A stretch of 5,548 bases of DNA from Lachnospiraceae bacterium (GTDB taxonomy: Bacteria; Bacillota; Clostridia; Lachnospirales; Lachnospiraceae). Under the pieces are notes generated by a model, which had not been told where the DNA came from, ran no database searches, and worked only from the letters and a program-made list of their open reading frames with translations. Positions 1 to 5,548 of this stretch are shown piece by piece. A program made the position numbers and the translations under genes. The stretch lies in assembly GCA_900753685.1 (NCBI GenBank), contig CAAEAB010000026.1:1-5548 (forward strand). The letters are read 5' to 3'. How positions within the stretch are numbered: position 1 is the first letter of the stretch; the number at the start of each line of letters is the position of its first letter.

Positions 1-763
1 CCGCCACCGAATAATACGCCAATATCTCTTCAAATTTTACCTGGCCGGTAAATACAACATCATCCACTCCGAGCTTCTCCACATATTTTTGCAGCCGGCT
101 GTAATATCCCGGAAAGAAATCATGCCGCCCGACAAGCAGAAGTCTGGATTTTGGATTTATATATTTTTTGTAATAATAAAAGGCCGCGATGATATCCTCA
201 TGTTTTTTGTTCGGAGCAACTCGGCCCGTAAAAACAATATTCACATAATCATCATCATATTGACGGATCACTCGGGGCGATGGTTTTTTCTTATAGTCGT
301 CAAATGCAATCAATATAGGCAAAACGTCAATCGGGCATTCATATCCCATCGCTCTTAATTCCTGTTTATTATAGTCTGAATCTGCAAGACAATAATCGGC
401 TTTTTTCTTCAAATACTTTACCGCCCGGTATCCGCTGTCACAAACCTTCGCGGCTTCAATGTCATACTGGGCAAAGAAATGGCCCGGCGTTATATTGTGA
501 TACATAATAATCCGCCGACAGTCATATTGGCTGATTTCATAATTGACATCAGAACCTGTCGATAAATGATAGATAACAATATCCTCTTTTTCAGGAATAT
601 ATTTGTCCAGCGGTTTTACCCGCTCTGTTAATCTCTCATCAATAAATTTAGCATATACTTCCGATTTATATCCGCTCTGCTTCAATGTATCATCCAACGT
701 TATTGTATCGTTGCCGATCGCGTCTCCAAAAGCCATAACTGGCAGTATCTGTATAATTCTCAT
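1..763 (-). CDS. GT4-type glycosyltransferase (3' end cut by window edge)
   Basis: The first 254 residues of a second predicted cytoplasmic glycosyltransferase, beginning MRIIQILPVMAFGDAIGND. The frame, translated by hand from the ATG at 763, stays open to the left edge. The N-terminal domain contains FGDAIGNDTI (12-21), MYHNITPGHFF (87-97) and a CLADSDYNKQEL segment (125-136). The C-terminal domain has begun with NIVFTGRVAPNKKHEDII (175-192), the donor-phosphate-binding region of GT4 enzymes. LLLVGRHDFFPGYYSRLQ (208-225) and VVFTGQVKFEEILAYYSVA (236-254) follow; this is where the EX7E region would shortly begin, so that motif lies outside the window. This layout is typical of mannosyl- or rhamnosyl-type GT4 enzymes in O-antigen-like clusters, but the donor cannot be assigned. 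The start overlaps the preceding stop as ATGA (760-763), with GAGGAAGG at 768-775 as ribosome binding site. Confidence 0.88.
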   Translation of the reverse strand, partial: MRIIQILPVMAFGDAIGNDTITLDDTLKQSGYKSEVYAKFIDERLTERVKPLDKYIPEKEDIVIYHLSTGSDVNYEISQYDCRRIIMYHNITPGHFFAQYDIEAAKVCDSGYRAVKYLKKKADYCLADSDYNKQELRAMGYECPIDVLPILIAFDDYKKKPSPRVIRQYDDDYVNIVFTGRVAPNKKHEDIIAAFYYYKKYINPKSRLLLVGRHDFFPGYYSRLQKYVEKLGVDDVVFTGQVKFEEILAYYSVA

Positions 764-1968
764 TGAACCTTCCTCATATCACTCGCGCTGTCCTGAATGA
801 CATACTGAATTAATCGAAGCAGCCTTGATACGATCGTATCCCAGCAATAATAAGCTTCCACGTACTCATGACCGCAAATCCCCATTTTTCTCAGGATATC
901 TTCATGACTCAGCATATAATTCAGTATTTCTTCAAATTCTTCTGTATTATTATAATAGAATCCGGCGTTACTCTTCGTACAATGGGCCTTTAACACTTCG
1001 CATTCTCCATTAACCAGAACCGGAATGTTCATAGAAAATGCTTCCAAAACGACCATTGATAAGCTCTCATATTTTGATGGCAGTATAAGCGCCTTTGCGC
1101 CGGCAATGCCGTTAAATTTGTCCTCATCATCCACAAACCCCAGAGAAATGAAATCCTCGTGCTCCGGCACTTTAATCACTTCTTTACCCATGAAGACCAG
1201 CTTCAAATCCGACGGATACTTTTTCTTAAAGCGGATAAAGTCTTCAAAAAGCTGCCGGCAATTCTTCCCTTCATCGATGCGTCCCACATAAACAACATAA
1301 TTATCGATATGATATTTTTCTTTAAAGGCCTGTGCAGAGACATTGTCCGGCGCTTCGACTCCGACGCCGCCTAAATCATCTCTCACAAAATGATTATAAA
1401 ATTTTTTGTGGATCAAACGGCGCTCTTCATAGGTGTTAAAGAAAAAAGCCTTTGGGAAACGAAAAACTCTCTCGAAAATACGCATTTTTAAAAAAGGCTC
1501 GTCGTGGGCTGTCGGAATTACAATGGCTTTATCTTTAACCTCCGGCACTCCCATAACCGTCTGATAATACAAATATGTGAAAAAGATAAAAACATCATAA
1601 TCCGCTTTATGATTTTTAATATAACGAATCATGTCAGGAACAAGGGGCCCCTGTTCGTCCAGCCATTTTTGTTCTTCGGACGGAGACATCGGTTTATTAT
1701 CATATACCTTCTGATTGATGACATTAAATCTGGAAAGCTCCCGCGGCGCTTTGACGCCAAACCGCAAAACTCTGATACCATGAATGAAATCCTCATCGTT
1801 TGGATATTCATCCTTCCAGGTCATATAATCAATGGCCTTCGTTGTCAATACATCCACCGAATCGCAATAGGGCAAAAGATGTTCAGCCAGCTGCCTGCAG
1901 TGAAGCTCTGCGCCTCCGTTTACCTCAAGTCCGTACCGCTGTACAACAAAACAAATTTTAGGTTTCAT
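760..1968 (-). CDS. GT4-type glycosyltransferase, GT-B fold
   Basis: Complete predicted cytoplasmic glycosyltransferase of 402 residues, which would add a sugar from a nucleotide donor to the growing lipid-linked glycan. The N-terminal domain opens KICFVVQRYG (4-13) and has NGGAE (17-21), the usual glycine-rich acceptor-side loop of GT-B enzymes, plus HDEPFL (155-160). The C-terminal domain has VVYVGRIDEGKN (225-236), where the Arg and Lys are expected to contact donor phosphates, and the EX7E motif E301-E309 within PSKYESLSMVVLEAF. These are hallmarks of retaining GT4 enzymes. The sugar and linkage cannot be deduced. The ATG at 1968 is chosen because it forms an ATGA overlap with the preceding stop and has GGGAG 6 bases upstream. 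An in-frame ATG at 1986 would add MWWERG, lacks a Shine-Dalgarno sequence and spans that site. The stop overlaps the next glycosyltransferase start in the same ATGA manner. Confidence 0.92.
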   Translation of the reverse strand: MKPKICFVVQRYGLEVNGGAELHCRQLAEHLLPYCDSVDVLTTKAIDYMTWKDEYPNDEDFIHGIRVLRFGVKAPRELSRFNVINQKVYDNKPMSPSEEQKWLDEQGPLVPDMIRYIKNHKADYDVFIFFTYLYYQTVMGVPEVKDKAIVIPTAHDEPFLKMRIFERVFRFPKAFFFNTYEERRLIHKKFYNHFVRDDLGGVGVEAPDNVSAQAFKEKYHIDNYVVYVGRIDEGKNCRQLFEDFIRFKKKYPSDLKLVFMGKEVIKVPEHEDFISLGFVDDEDKFNGIAGAKALILPSKYESLSMVVLEAFSMNIPVLVNGECEVLKAHCTKSNAGFYYNNTEEFEEILNYMLSHEDILRKMGICGHEYVEAYYCWDTIVSRLLRLIQYVIQDSASDMRKVQ

Positions 1969-2486
1969 ACCTCTCTCCCACCACATTTATCCAGCAAATC
2001 TTCATACTGCTTTTCCAGGAGCTGGAGCCGCTCTGTCAGCCTTTCCATGTCCTCCTCCTGTTTTTCCAGTCTCACTTCCTGTTCAGCTATATAAGCTTCC
2101 ATATTTTGTTTTTGTTCTAAGGAATAGGCTTCCAGCTGCATCAGCGACTGCACCGTATAGGCATTATACCGATTCTGAGCATCCCGTAACGGCAAAACGA
2201 TAAATGCGATCACTTTACGTACACTCCGTTTAATAAATGACTTTATGCCTCCTTTCGGAATCATCTGATAATACGGAATATTGTGCTCCTCATTTGACAT
2301 CATCACAAAATGATGCAGCGTCTTTTCGTCATAAGCGACACTGCCGACAATTCCCTCTTCACAAACTTCTCCGACAGTACTTTCATCAAAGCTCAACACA
2401 TCTTCTGTTTCGCCGCGGGCCGCAATACGCTCCCGTATCTCCGTCATAATCGCTTCTACATCAACACTTTGAATATTCTCATTCAT
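1965..2486 (-). CDS. Non-catalytic coiled-coil protein resembling the N-terminal module of glycan methyltransferases
   Basis: A 173-residue protein with no enzyme domain that I can recognise. The N-terminus contains VDVEAIMTEIRERI (8-21), which resembles the DVEEIMxEIR motif opening many methyltransferases and glycosyltransferases in surface-glycan clusters. An acidic variable region follows (25-56). Next comes a basic/hydrophobic segment (IKSFIKRSVRKVIAFIVLPL, 81-100) and a QNRYNAYTVQSL stretch (104-115), like the linker before the catalytic domain in those methyltransferases. The tail is a clear heptad coiled coil with I133, L140, M147, L154 and Y161 in one core position and M129, L150, L157 and L164 in the other; it then stops after CGGREV. 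The protein could be a scaffold or membrane-docking partner for the adjacent enzymes; this is inference. A good AAGGAAGGG site (2496-2504) lies 9 bases before the ATG, and the stop overlaps the next start, so it looks like an intact gene rather than a remnant. Segment 81-100 may be an amphipathic or peripheral membrane helix; it is too charged for a typical spanning one. Confidence 0.75.
   Translation of the reverse strand: MNENIQSVDVEAIMTEIRERIAARGETEDVLSFDESTVGEVCEEGIVGSVAYDEKTLHHFVMMSNEEHNIPYYQMIPKGGIKSFIKRSVRKVIAFIVLPLRDAQNRYNAYTVQSLMQLEAYSLEQKQNMEAYIAEQEVRLEKQEEDMERLTERLQLLEKQYEDLLDKCGGREV
1975..1979 (-). promoter_or_regulatory. Shine-Dalgarno site that sets the glycosyltransferase start
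   Basis: The minus strand reads GTGGTGGGAGAGAGGTATGA. GGGAG is 6 bases before the ATG at 1968, and that ATG shares bases with the TGA of the preceding gene (1965-1968). This supports coupled reinitiation and argues against the upstream ATG at 1986. Confidence 0.75.
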
Positions 2487-2503
2487 CCCGTTAATCCCTT
2501 CCT

Positions 2504-3565
2504 TTATTTTCTTCCAACGATCGCATAGTCCTGACTTCCAAATAATGTCCGGCTTACCTCTTCCATACTCCTGTTAAACGCTTCTATATTCTCGATATTT
2601 TCTCCGGTCAGCTTCGGTATTTCCATTGGATATTTGCTGGTCTCTGTAAATAAAATCTCAACTTCCTTAAATCCAACCTTTCTCATAAAATACTCCATTG
2701 TATACGGATGGATCGGCTTATTATGTGAAGGGTCCATATAAAACGCATGGGTATAAATCGCTAAGGTCATCGGATTTGGTGTCTCCATGATAATATACGC
2801 CCCATCTTCAAGCTTCTCATAGGCCAATTCGCATAACCTTACAATTTGATTAAACTTCAAATGTTCAATCAATTGACCGGCAAATATGCCGCCGATCTTC
2901 TCTTGCTTTTCCAAATATGTGAGCGCGTCGTCCTCGATCACATCCAGCCCCCTGGCCTTGCAATATTCAGCGAACTCCGGATAGCATTCCACCCCCGTTG
3001 CCTTAATTTCATTCTCACCAAGCAGCTCTAAAAACTCGCCGCGCCCGCAGCCAAGATCCAGTACATTGCTCCGGCCTTCAAAATATTTTAAATACTGTTT
3101 TTGAACTTCTTTTATGGACTCCTTTGAGCCTCTGAAATGATTCTCAAAATCGAAGTAATCAATAAAACTGTACTCATCGTCTGCAGCTTCCTGGACCCTC
3201 ACAGGCTGTACCGTCTGCTGTGCCCCCACAATCACTTCCGGTTTTTTCTTTAAGGCCATTTTGATTTTTACTTCCTGCATTTCACAGCGATTTTCCAATT
3301 GTTCAATCCGCCGATTATTTCCCCTCAGATTTTCTTCAATCAAAAGATTCATTTCTTTGCGTTCGTTCATATACTGATATACTTGGCTTAAAGCAACCTG
3401 GGCGCCATACAGGGCTTTCTTCTCCTCTTCCAAATCACTTTCCAGCCTTTCGCATCTTTTTCTCAGTTCTTCGATGGCCTCCCTCTGCACCCCGATTATT
3501 TTGTTCTGCTCCTCAATATATTCCTGACCGAGCCGCTGAAATGCTTTTCCCCCTATTCCAGACAT
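2504..3565 (-). CDS. Coiled-coil class I SAM-dependent methyltransferase (WbdD-like, putative glycan capping)
   Basis: Predicted cytoplasmic methyltransferase of 353 residues. Residues about 14-105 form a charged coiled coil in two parts, for example I31/L34/C38/L41/L45 and L80/I87/L90/C94/I101. A Pro/Gln/Val-rich hinge follows (about 108-127). The catalytic domain has FRGSKESI (144-151), motif I VLDLGCGRGEF (168-178), acidic E193 at the end of strand 2, DDAL (212-215), QLIEHL (231-236), ETPNP (261-265) and DPSHNKPIHP (278-287). This motif series is shared with the methyltransferase domain of WbdD, which caps E. coli O8/O9a O-antigen chains. No kinase domain is present, and the coiled coil is N-terminal rather than C-terminal as in WbdD. 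A role in methylating the chain end before Wzt-dependent export is inferred from domain type and position. It could instead methylate internal sugars. The ATG at 3565 is chosen over an in-frame GTG at 3580 because GGGAGG lies 7 bases before the ATG and inside the longer version. It begins 2 bases after the wzt stop. Confidence 0.88.
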   Translation of the reverse strand: MSGIGGKAFQRLGQEYIEEQNKIIGVQREAIEELRKRCERLESDLEEEKKALYGAQVALSQVYQYMNERKEMNLLIEENLRGNNRRIEQLENRCEMQEVKIKMALKKKPEVIVGAQQTVQPVRVQEAADDEYSFIDYFDFENHFRGSKESIKEVQKQYLKYFEGRSNVLDLGCGRGEFLELLGENEIKATGVECYPEFAEYCKARGLDVIEDDALTYLEKQEKIGGIFAGQLIEHLKFNQIVRLCELAYEKLEDGAYIIMETPNPMTLAIYTHAFYMDPSHNKPIHPYTMEYFMRKVGFKEVEILFTETSKYPMEIPKLTGENIENIEAFNRSMEEVSRTLFGSQDYAIVGRK

Positions 3566-3567
3566 AG

Positions 3568-4869
3568 CTATACCTCCCACGTATGTTCTATACGAGACAC
3601 TCCCACATCCCCTAATGAAGAATATATCTCGAATGTATATGATTCTTTATAGTAGTCTACCGGTGTGGCCATATCTGATTCAATCGCCACATCCAGCGTA
3701 TACTTTCCAGGAAGCAGCAACATTTTCTTTAAATTGACAACAACCGTTCCGTCCTTTATCAGATCGTATTTATCAAATTGTTCAATCCGCGTATTTGTTC
3801 CATAGCACTGAAGGCCGTCGCTTCGAAAAATTCCAATGCCGAAGACCGCGTCCTCTACCTTCTCTTTAACGACATAATCCATGCAAATCCGCACAGCTTC
3901 TTCCGAAGCAAATACCGTTTTCTTTTTCCCGCCGGAATCTGTCATATAGATTTGCTTAAACCGGGCTTTTCCGTTGCCCCACCGCTTCCTAACTGCCGGT
4001 TCAGCTTCTTTTTCCTCATCCTCCGCTGGATTTTCAAACGAATCCGTCGCGCCTTCCTTTTCCTGCAGTTCAGCCTCTTTTAAAGCCGCAGCCTCCCGTT
4101 TCTCAGCCCTCTGGGCGGCGTCGGCTTCCCGCTTCTCGCCCATAAAGTTCAGATATTCCATATCAATATCTCTCGGAGGTCCTTCGGCCTTAATCTTCCC
4201 TTCATGAATCCAAATGCTGCGGTCACATATCTGCTCAATCTGTCCCATAGAATGGGAAACAATAACGATGGTCGTTCCCTGAGCTTTAATTTCCCTCAGC
4301 TTATTAAAGCATTTTGCCTGAAAGTTGACATCCCCCACTGCCAGAATTTCATCGATAAGCAGGATATCCGCATTGACATTAATCGCCACTGAAAAGGCCA
4401 GACGCATGTACATACCGGAAGAATAGGTTCTGACCGGATTGTCCAAAAATGGCTCCATTTCAGAAAATTCAATAATATCATCCAGGCGCTCATCGATTTC
4501 TTTTTTAGTCAGTCCAAAAATAGAGGCATTCGTATAAATGTTTTCCCTTCCGCTCATATCTGGATGAAAACCGGCCCCCAATTCAATCAAACTGGAAACC
4601 CGGCCTTTAAGCTCAATGCTTCCCGAATCCGGATACATAATTCTTGTGAGCAATTTTAAAGTCGTACTTTTGCCGCACCCGTTATGTCCGATTAAGCCGA
4701 TCGCTTCACCTTTTTTTACTTCAAAGCTGACATCATCCAAAACCCACCGTTCTTCATAACGATTTCTATTTCGGAATAATATACGCTCCTTGAGCTGGCT
4801 CCCTTTATCAAAATACACCTTAAATTTCTTTTTAACATTTTTTACTTCTATCGCATTTCCCGGTTTCAT
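3568..4869 (-). CDS. wzt: Wzt-type polysaccharide ABC exporter ATPase with C-terminal glycan-binding domain
   Basis: Cytoplasmic ATPase subunit that powers glycan export through the Wzm permease. The nucleotide-binding domain occupies about residues 1-240, with Walker A GHNGCGKST (61-69), the signature YSSGM (149-153), Walker B ILLIDE ending in D173-E174, and the switch histidine H206 in SHS. It is followed by a charged Ala/Glu-rich linker (about 243-292) and a C-terminal beta-rich domain (about 295-433) resembling the Wzt_C fold. At 433 residues it is much longer than a bare ATPase (about 250). In E. coli O9a the equivalent domain binds the methyl-phosphate-capped chain end and is needed for export. 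That a methyltransferase gene follows directly makes a similar cap-recognition role plausible here, but this is inference. The ATG directly abuts the upstream stop, with GGAGG 8 bases before it. The substrate glycan cannot be read from the sequence. Confidence 0.95.
   Translation of the reverse strand: MKPGNAIEVKNVKKKFKVYFDKGSQLKERILFRNRNRYEERWVLDDVSFEVKKGEAIGLIGHNGCGKSTTLKLLTRIMYPDSGSIELKGRVSSLIELGAGFHPDMSGRENIYTNASIFGLTKKEIDERLDDIIEFSEMEPFLDNPVRTYSSGMYMRLAFSVAINVNADILLIDEILAVGDVNFQAKCFNKLREIKAQGTTIVIVSHSMGQIEQICDRSIWIHEGKIKAEGPPRDIDMEYLNFMGEKREADAAQRAEKREAAALKEAELQEKEGATDSFENPAEDEEKEAEPAVRKRWGNGKARFKQIYMTDSGGKKKTVFASEEAVRICMDYVVKEKVEDAVFGIGIFRSDGLQCYGTNTRIEQFDKYDLIKDGTVVVNLKKMLLLPGKYTLDVAIESDMATPVDYYKESYTFEIYSSLGDVGVSRIEHTWEV
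3573..3578 (-). promoter_or_regulatory. Shine-Dalgarno site that sets the methyltransferase start
   Basis: The minus strand reads GTGGGAGGTATAGCTATG. GGGAGG is 7 bases before the ATG at 3565. The upstream in-frame GTG (3580) overlaps this Shine-Dalgarno sequence and would add only five residues, so the GTG is unlikely to be the start. Confidence 0.85.
4072..4137 (-). repeat. Two degenerate 33-base (11-residue) units in the Wzt linker
   Basis: Wzt residues 245-255 (EKREADAAQRA) and 256-266 (EKREAAALKEA) are adjacent 11-residue units sharing 7 of 11 residues; the DNA units match at 20 of 33 positions. The part encoding EKREA is best conserved, and a third, weaker unit may start with ELQEKEGA. 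Eleven-residue periodicity suits a long straight helix, so the linker between the ATPase and glycan-binding domains may be partly a charged helical spacer. The repeat is weak and could be simple compositional bias. Confidence 0.5.
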
Positions 4870-5548
4870 TTATAATTCCTCCGCGAATCCTCTTTGTAAT
4901 CTCTGGAAAACCACACAGCCTATAACAAGTACAACGCAGCCTAAAATAAAGCCGCTGGCCAACGTACTAAGATGCGGCGCCTGTTTACTGTAAAGTACAT
5001 CCCGATATGCCACAATGACCGGCGTCATCGGATTCAAATTCATAAATGGCCTCAGATTTTCCGGCACCATATCAATCGAATAAACTACCGGTGTAAAATA
5101 CATCCATGCCATCGTTACAATTCCTAAAATATATTCCAAATCTCTGAAATATACAGTTAAGGCCGAAGTCAGCATCGCACCGCCAAGGCACATAATATAC
5201 TCTACAGCCATAATAACCGGCAAATAGCATATCGTTATCGGATTTATACCAACCCCGGTCACAATAACCACAGCGAAAATAACGATAAAGCAGAGAAGCA
5301 TATTGACAAAATTACTTGTCACATACGCAATCGGCATAACCTCTCTCGGAAAATAGATTTTTTTAACCATATCCTTTTGATTAATAATACTGGCCGCGCC
5401 GCCTGTCAATGAGCCGCTAAAAAACAGCCACGGAATCAATCCGACAAAGAGATATAAGTAAAACTTGTCTATATTATTGGGCATGACTATTGAAAAGACA
5501 AATGTATATACACATAACTGCAGCAAAGGATTAATAAAGGTCCATAAA
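4870..5548 (-). CDS. wzm: Wzm-type polysaccharide ABC exporter permease (5' end cut by window edge)
   Basis: Membrane subunit of an ABC-2 type exporter that moves a lipid-linked glycan from the cytoplasm across the membrane, working with the ATPase encoded next. The frame stays open to the right edge: the visible 225 residues begin LWTFINPLLQLCVYTFVF, which is typical first-membrane-helix sequence of this family. The true start is therefore outside the window; the first start-like codon inside (TTG at 5526) is just a leucine of this helix. Hydrophobic segments lie near visible residues 7-23, 30-50, 72-98, 106-131, 138-157 and 197-214, giving the expected six. Family-like motifs are FRDLEYI (134-140) and NPMTPVIVAYRD (172-183). 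About 30-40 N-terminal residues should be missing, judging from the usual length near 260. The last codons (A-E-E-L-stop) also form the ribosome binding site of wzt. TagG-type teichoic acid permeases are relatives, but the partner's C-terminal domain favours the Wzm type. Confidence 0.93.
   Translation of the reverse strand, partial: LWTFINPLLQLCVYTFVFSIVMPNNIDKFYLYLFVGLIPWLFFSGSLTGGAASIINQKDMVKKIYFPREVMPIAYVTSNFVNMLLCFIVIFAVVIVTGVGINPITICYLPVIMAVEYIMCLGGAMLTSALTVYFRDLEYILGIVTMAWMYFTPVVYSIDMVPENLRPFMNLNPMTPVIVAYRDVLYSKQAPHLSTLASGFILGCVVLVIGCVVFQRLQRGFAEEL
4878..4882 (-). promoter_or_regulatory. Shine-Dalgarno site of wzt inside the wzm 3' end
   Basis: On the minus strand the sequence reads GCGGAGGAATTATAAATG. 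The GGAGG lies in the Ala-Glu-Glu codons at the end of wzm, 8 bases before the wzt ATG, and the wzm TAA immediately precedes that ATG. This fixes the wzt start and suggests translational coupling of the two transporter subunits. Confidence 0.85.

Noticed and set aside
1504..2094. A 196-codon open frame on the plus strand
   Set aside because: It lies antisense to the glycosyltransferase and the coiled-coil gene, has a Ser/Cys-rich low-complexity tail caused by the reverse of Glu/Lys/Gln-rich codons, and shows no recognisable domain.
1965..2486. The 173-residue gene as a truncated methyltransferase pseudogene
   Set aside because: It has an intact heptad tail, a good ribosome binding site and an exact ATGA overlap with the next gene, and no methyltransferase remnant follows in any frame before that next start. 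A fixed ancient truncation cannot be excluded.
2487..2503. Possible terminator or promoter in the 17-base gap between the methyltransferase and coiled-coil genes
   Set aside because: The gap is too short for a hairpin plus T-tract and is occupied by the Shine-Dalgarno sequence.
3778..4207. Two overlapping plus-strand frames opposite wzt
   Set aside because: They are antisense to a strongly supported ATPase gene and their Ser/Phe-rich composition mirrors the charged linker; no domain is visible.
4296..4493. A 65-codon minus-strand frame inside wzt
   Set aside because: It is a shifted reading of the Walker B and signature region of wzt, with no own context or ribosome site that I can support.
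5524..5526. TTG as the start of the permease
   Set aside because: The frame continues upstream with LWTFINP, matching the conserved first helix region of Wzm proteins, so TTG is an internal leucine codon.

Overview
The window is a stretch of one surface-polysaccharide operon, transcribed entirely leftward (minus strand), and it runs off both edges. In transcription order, from high to low coordinates, it holds: the ABC-transporter permease Wzm (5' end cut by the right edge); the ATPase Wzt with a long C-terminal glycan-recognition extension; a coiled-coil SAM-dependent methyltransferase; a 173-residue coiled-coil protein with no catalytic domain; a complete GT4-type glycosyltransferase; and a second GT4-type glycosyltransferase whose 3' end is cut by the left edge. 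I see no RNA genes, mobile elements, CRISPR arrays, promoters or terminators. There is no gap above 20 bases between genes, so any promoter should lie beyond the right edge and any terminator beyond the left.

The genes are packed tightly. Wzt starts on the base after the Wzm stop, the methyltransferase starts 2 bases after the Wzt stop, the 173-residue gene follows after 17 bases, and both glycosyltransferases begin in 4-base ATGA overlaps with the gene before. Each internal gene has a purine-rich Shine-Dalgarno sequence (GGAGG, GGGAGG, AAGGAAGGG, GGGAG, GAGGAAGG). Strong Shine-Dalgarno use, modest GC (low to mid 40s percent by eye) and the protein style suggest a Firmicute, probably a Clostridia/Lachnospiraceae-type gut anaerobe. 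This is inference; no taxonomic marker is present.

Together the genes look like an ABC-transporter-dependent glycan pathway of the kind known from E. coli O8/O9a O-antigen and Gram-positive S-layer or wall glycans. Cytoplasmic glycosyltransferases build a chain on a lipid carrier, a coiled-coil methyltransferase related to WbdD may cap the non-reducing end, the C-terminal domain of Wzt may recognise the finished chain, and Wzm/Wzt export it. The most unusual part is the pair of adjacent coiled-coil proteins. The methyltransferase carries its coiled coil at the N-terminus and has no kinase domain. The next gene encodes what looks like the detached N-terminal module of a related methyltransferase class (a DVExIMxEIR-like motif, a basic/hydrophobic segment and a heptad tail), with no catalytic domain.
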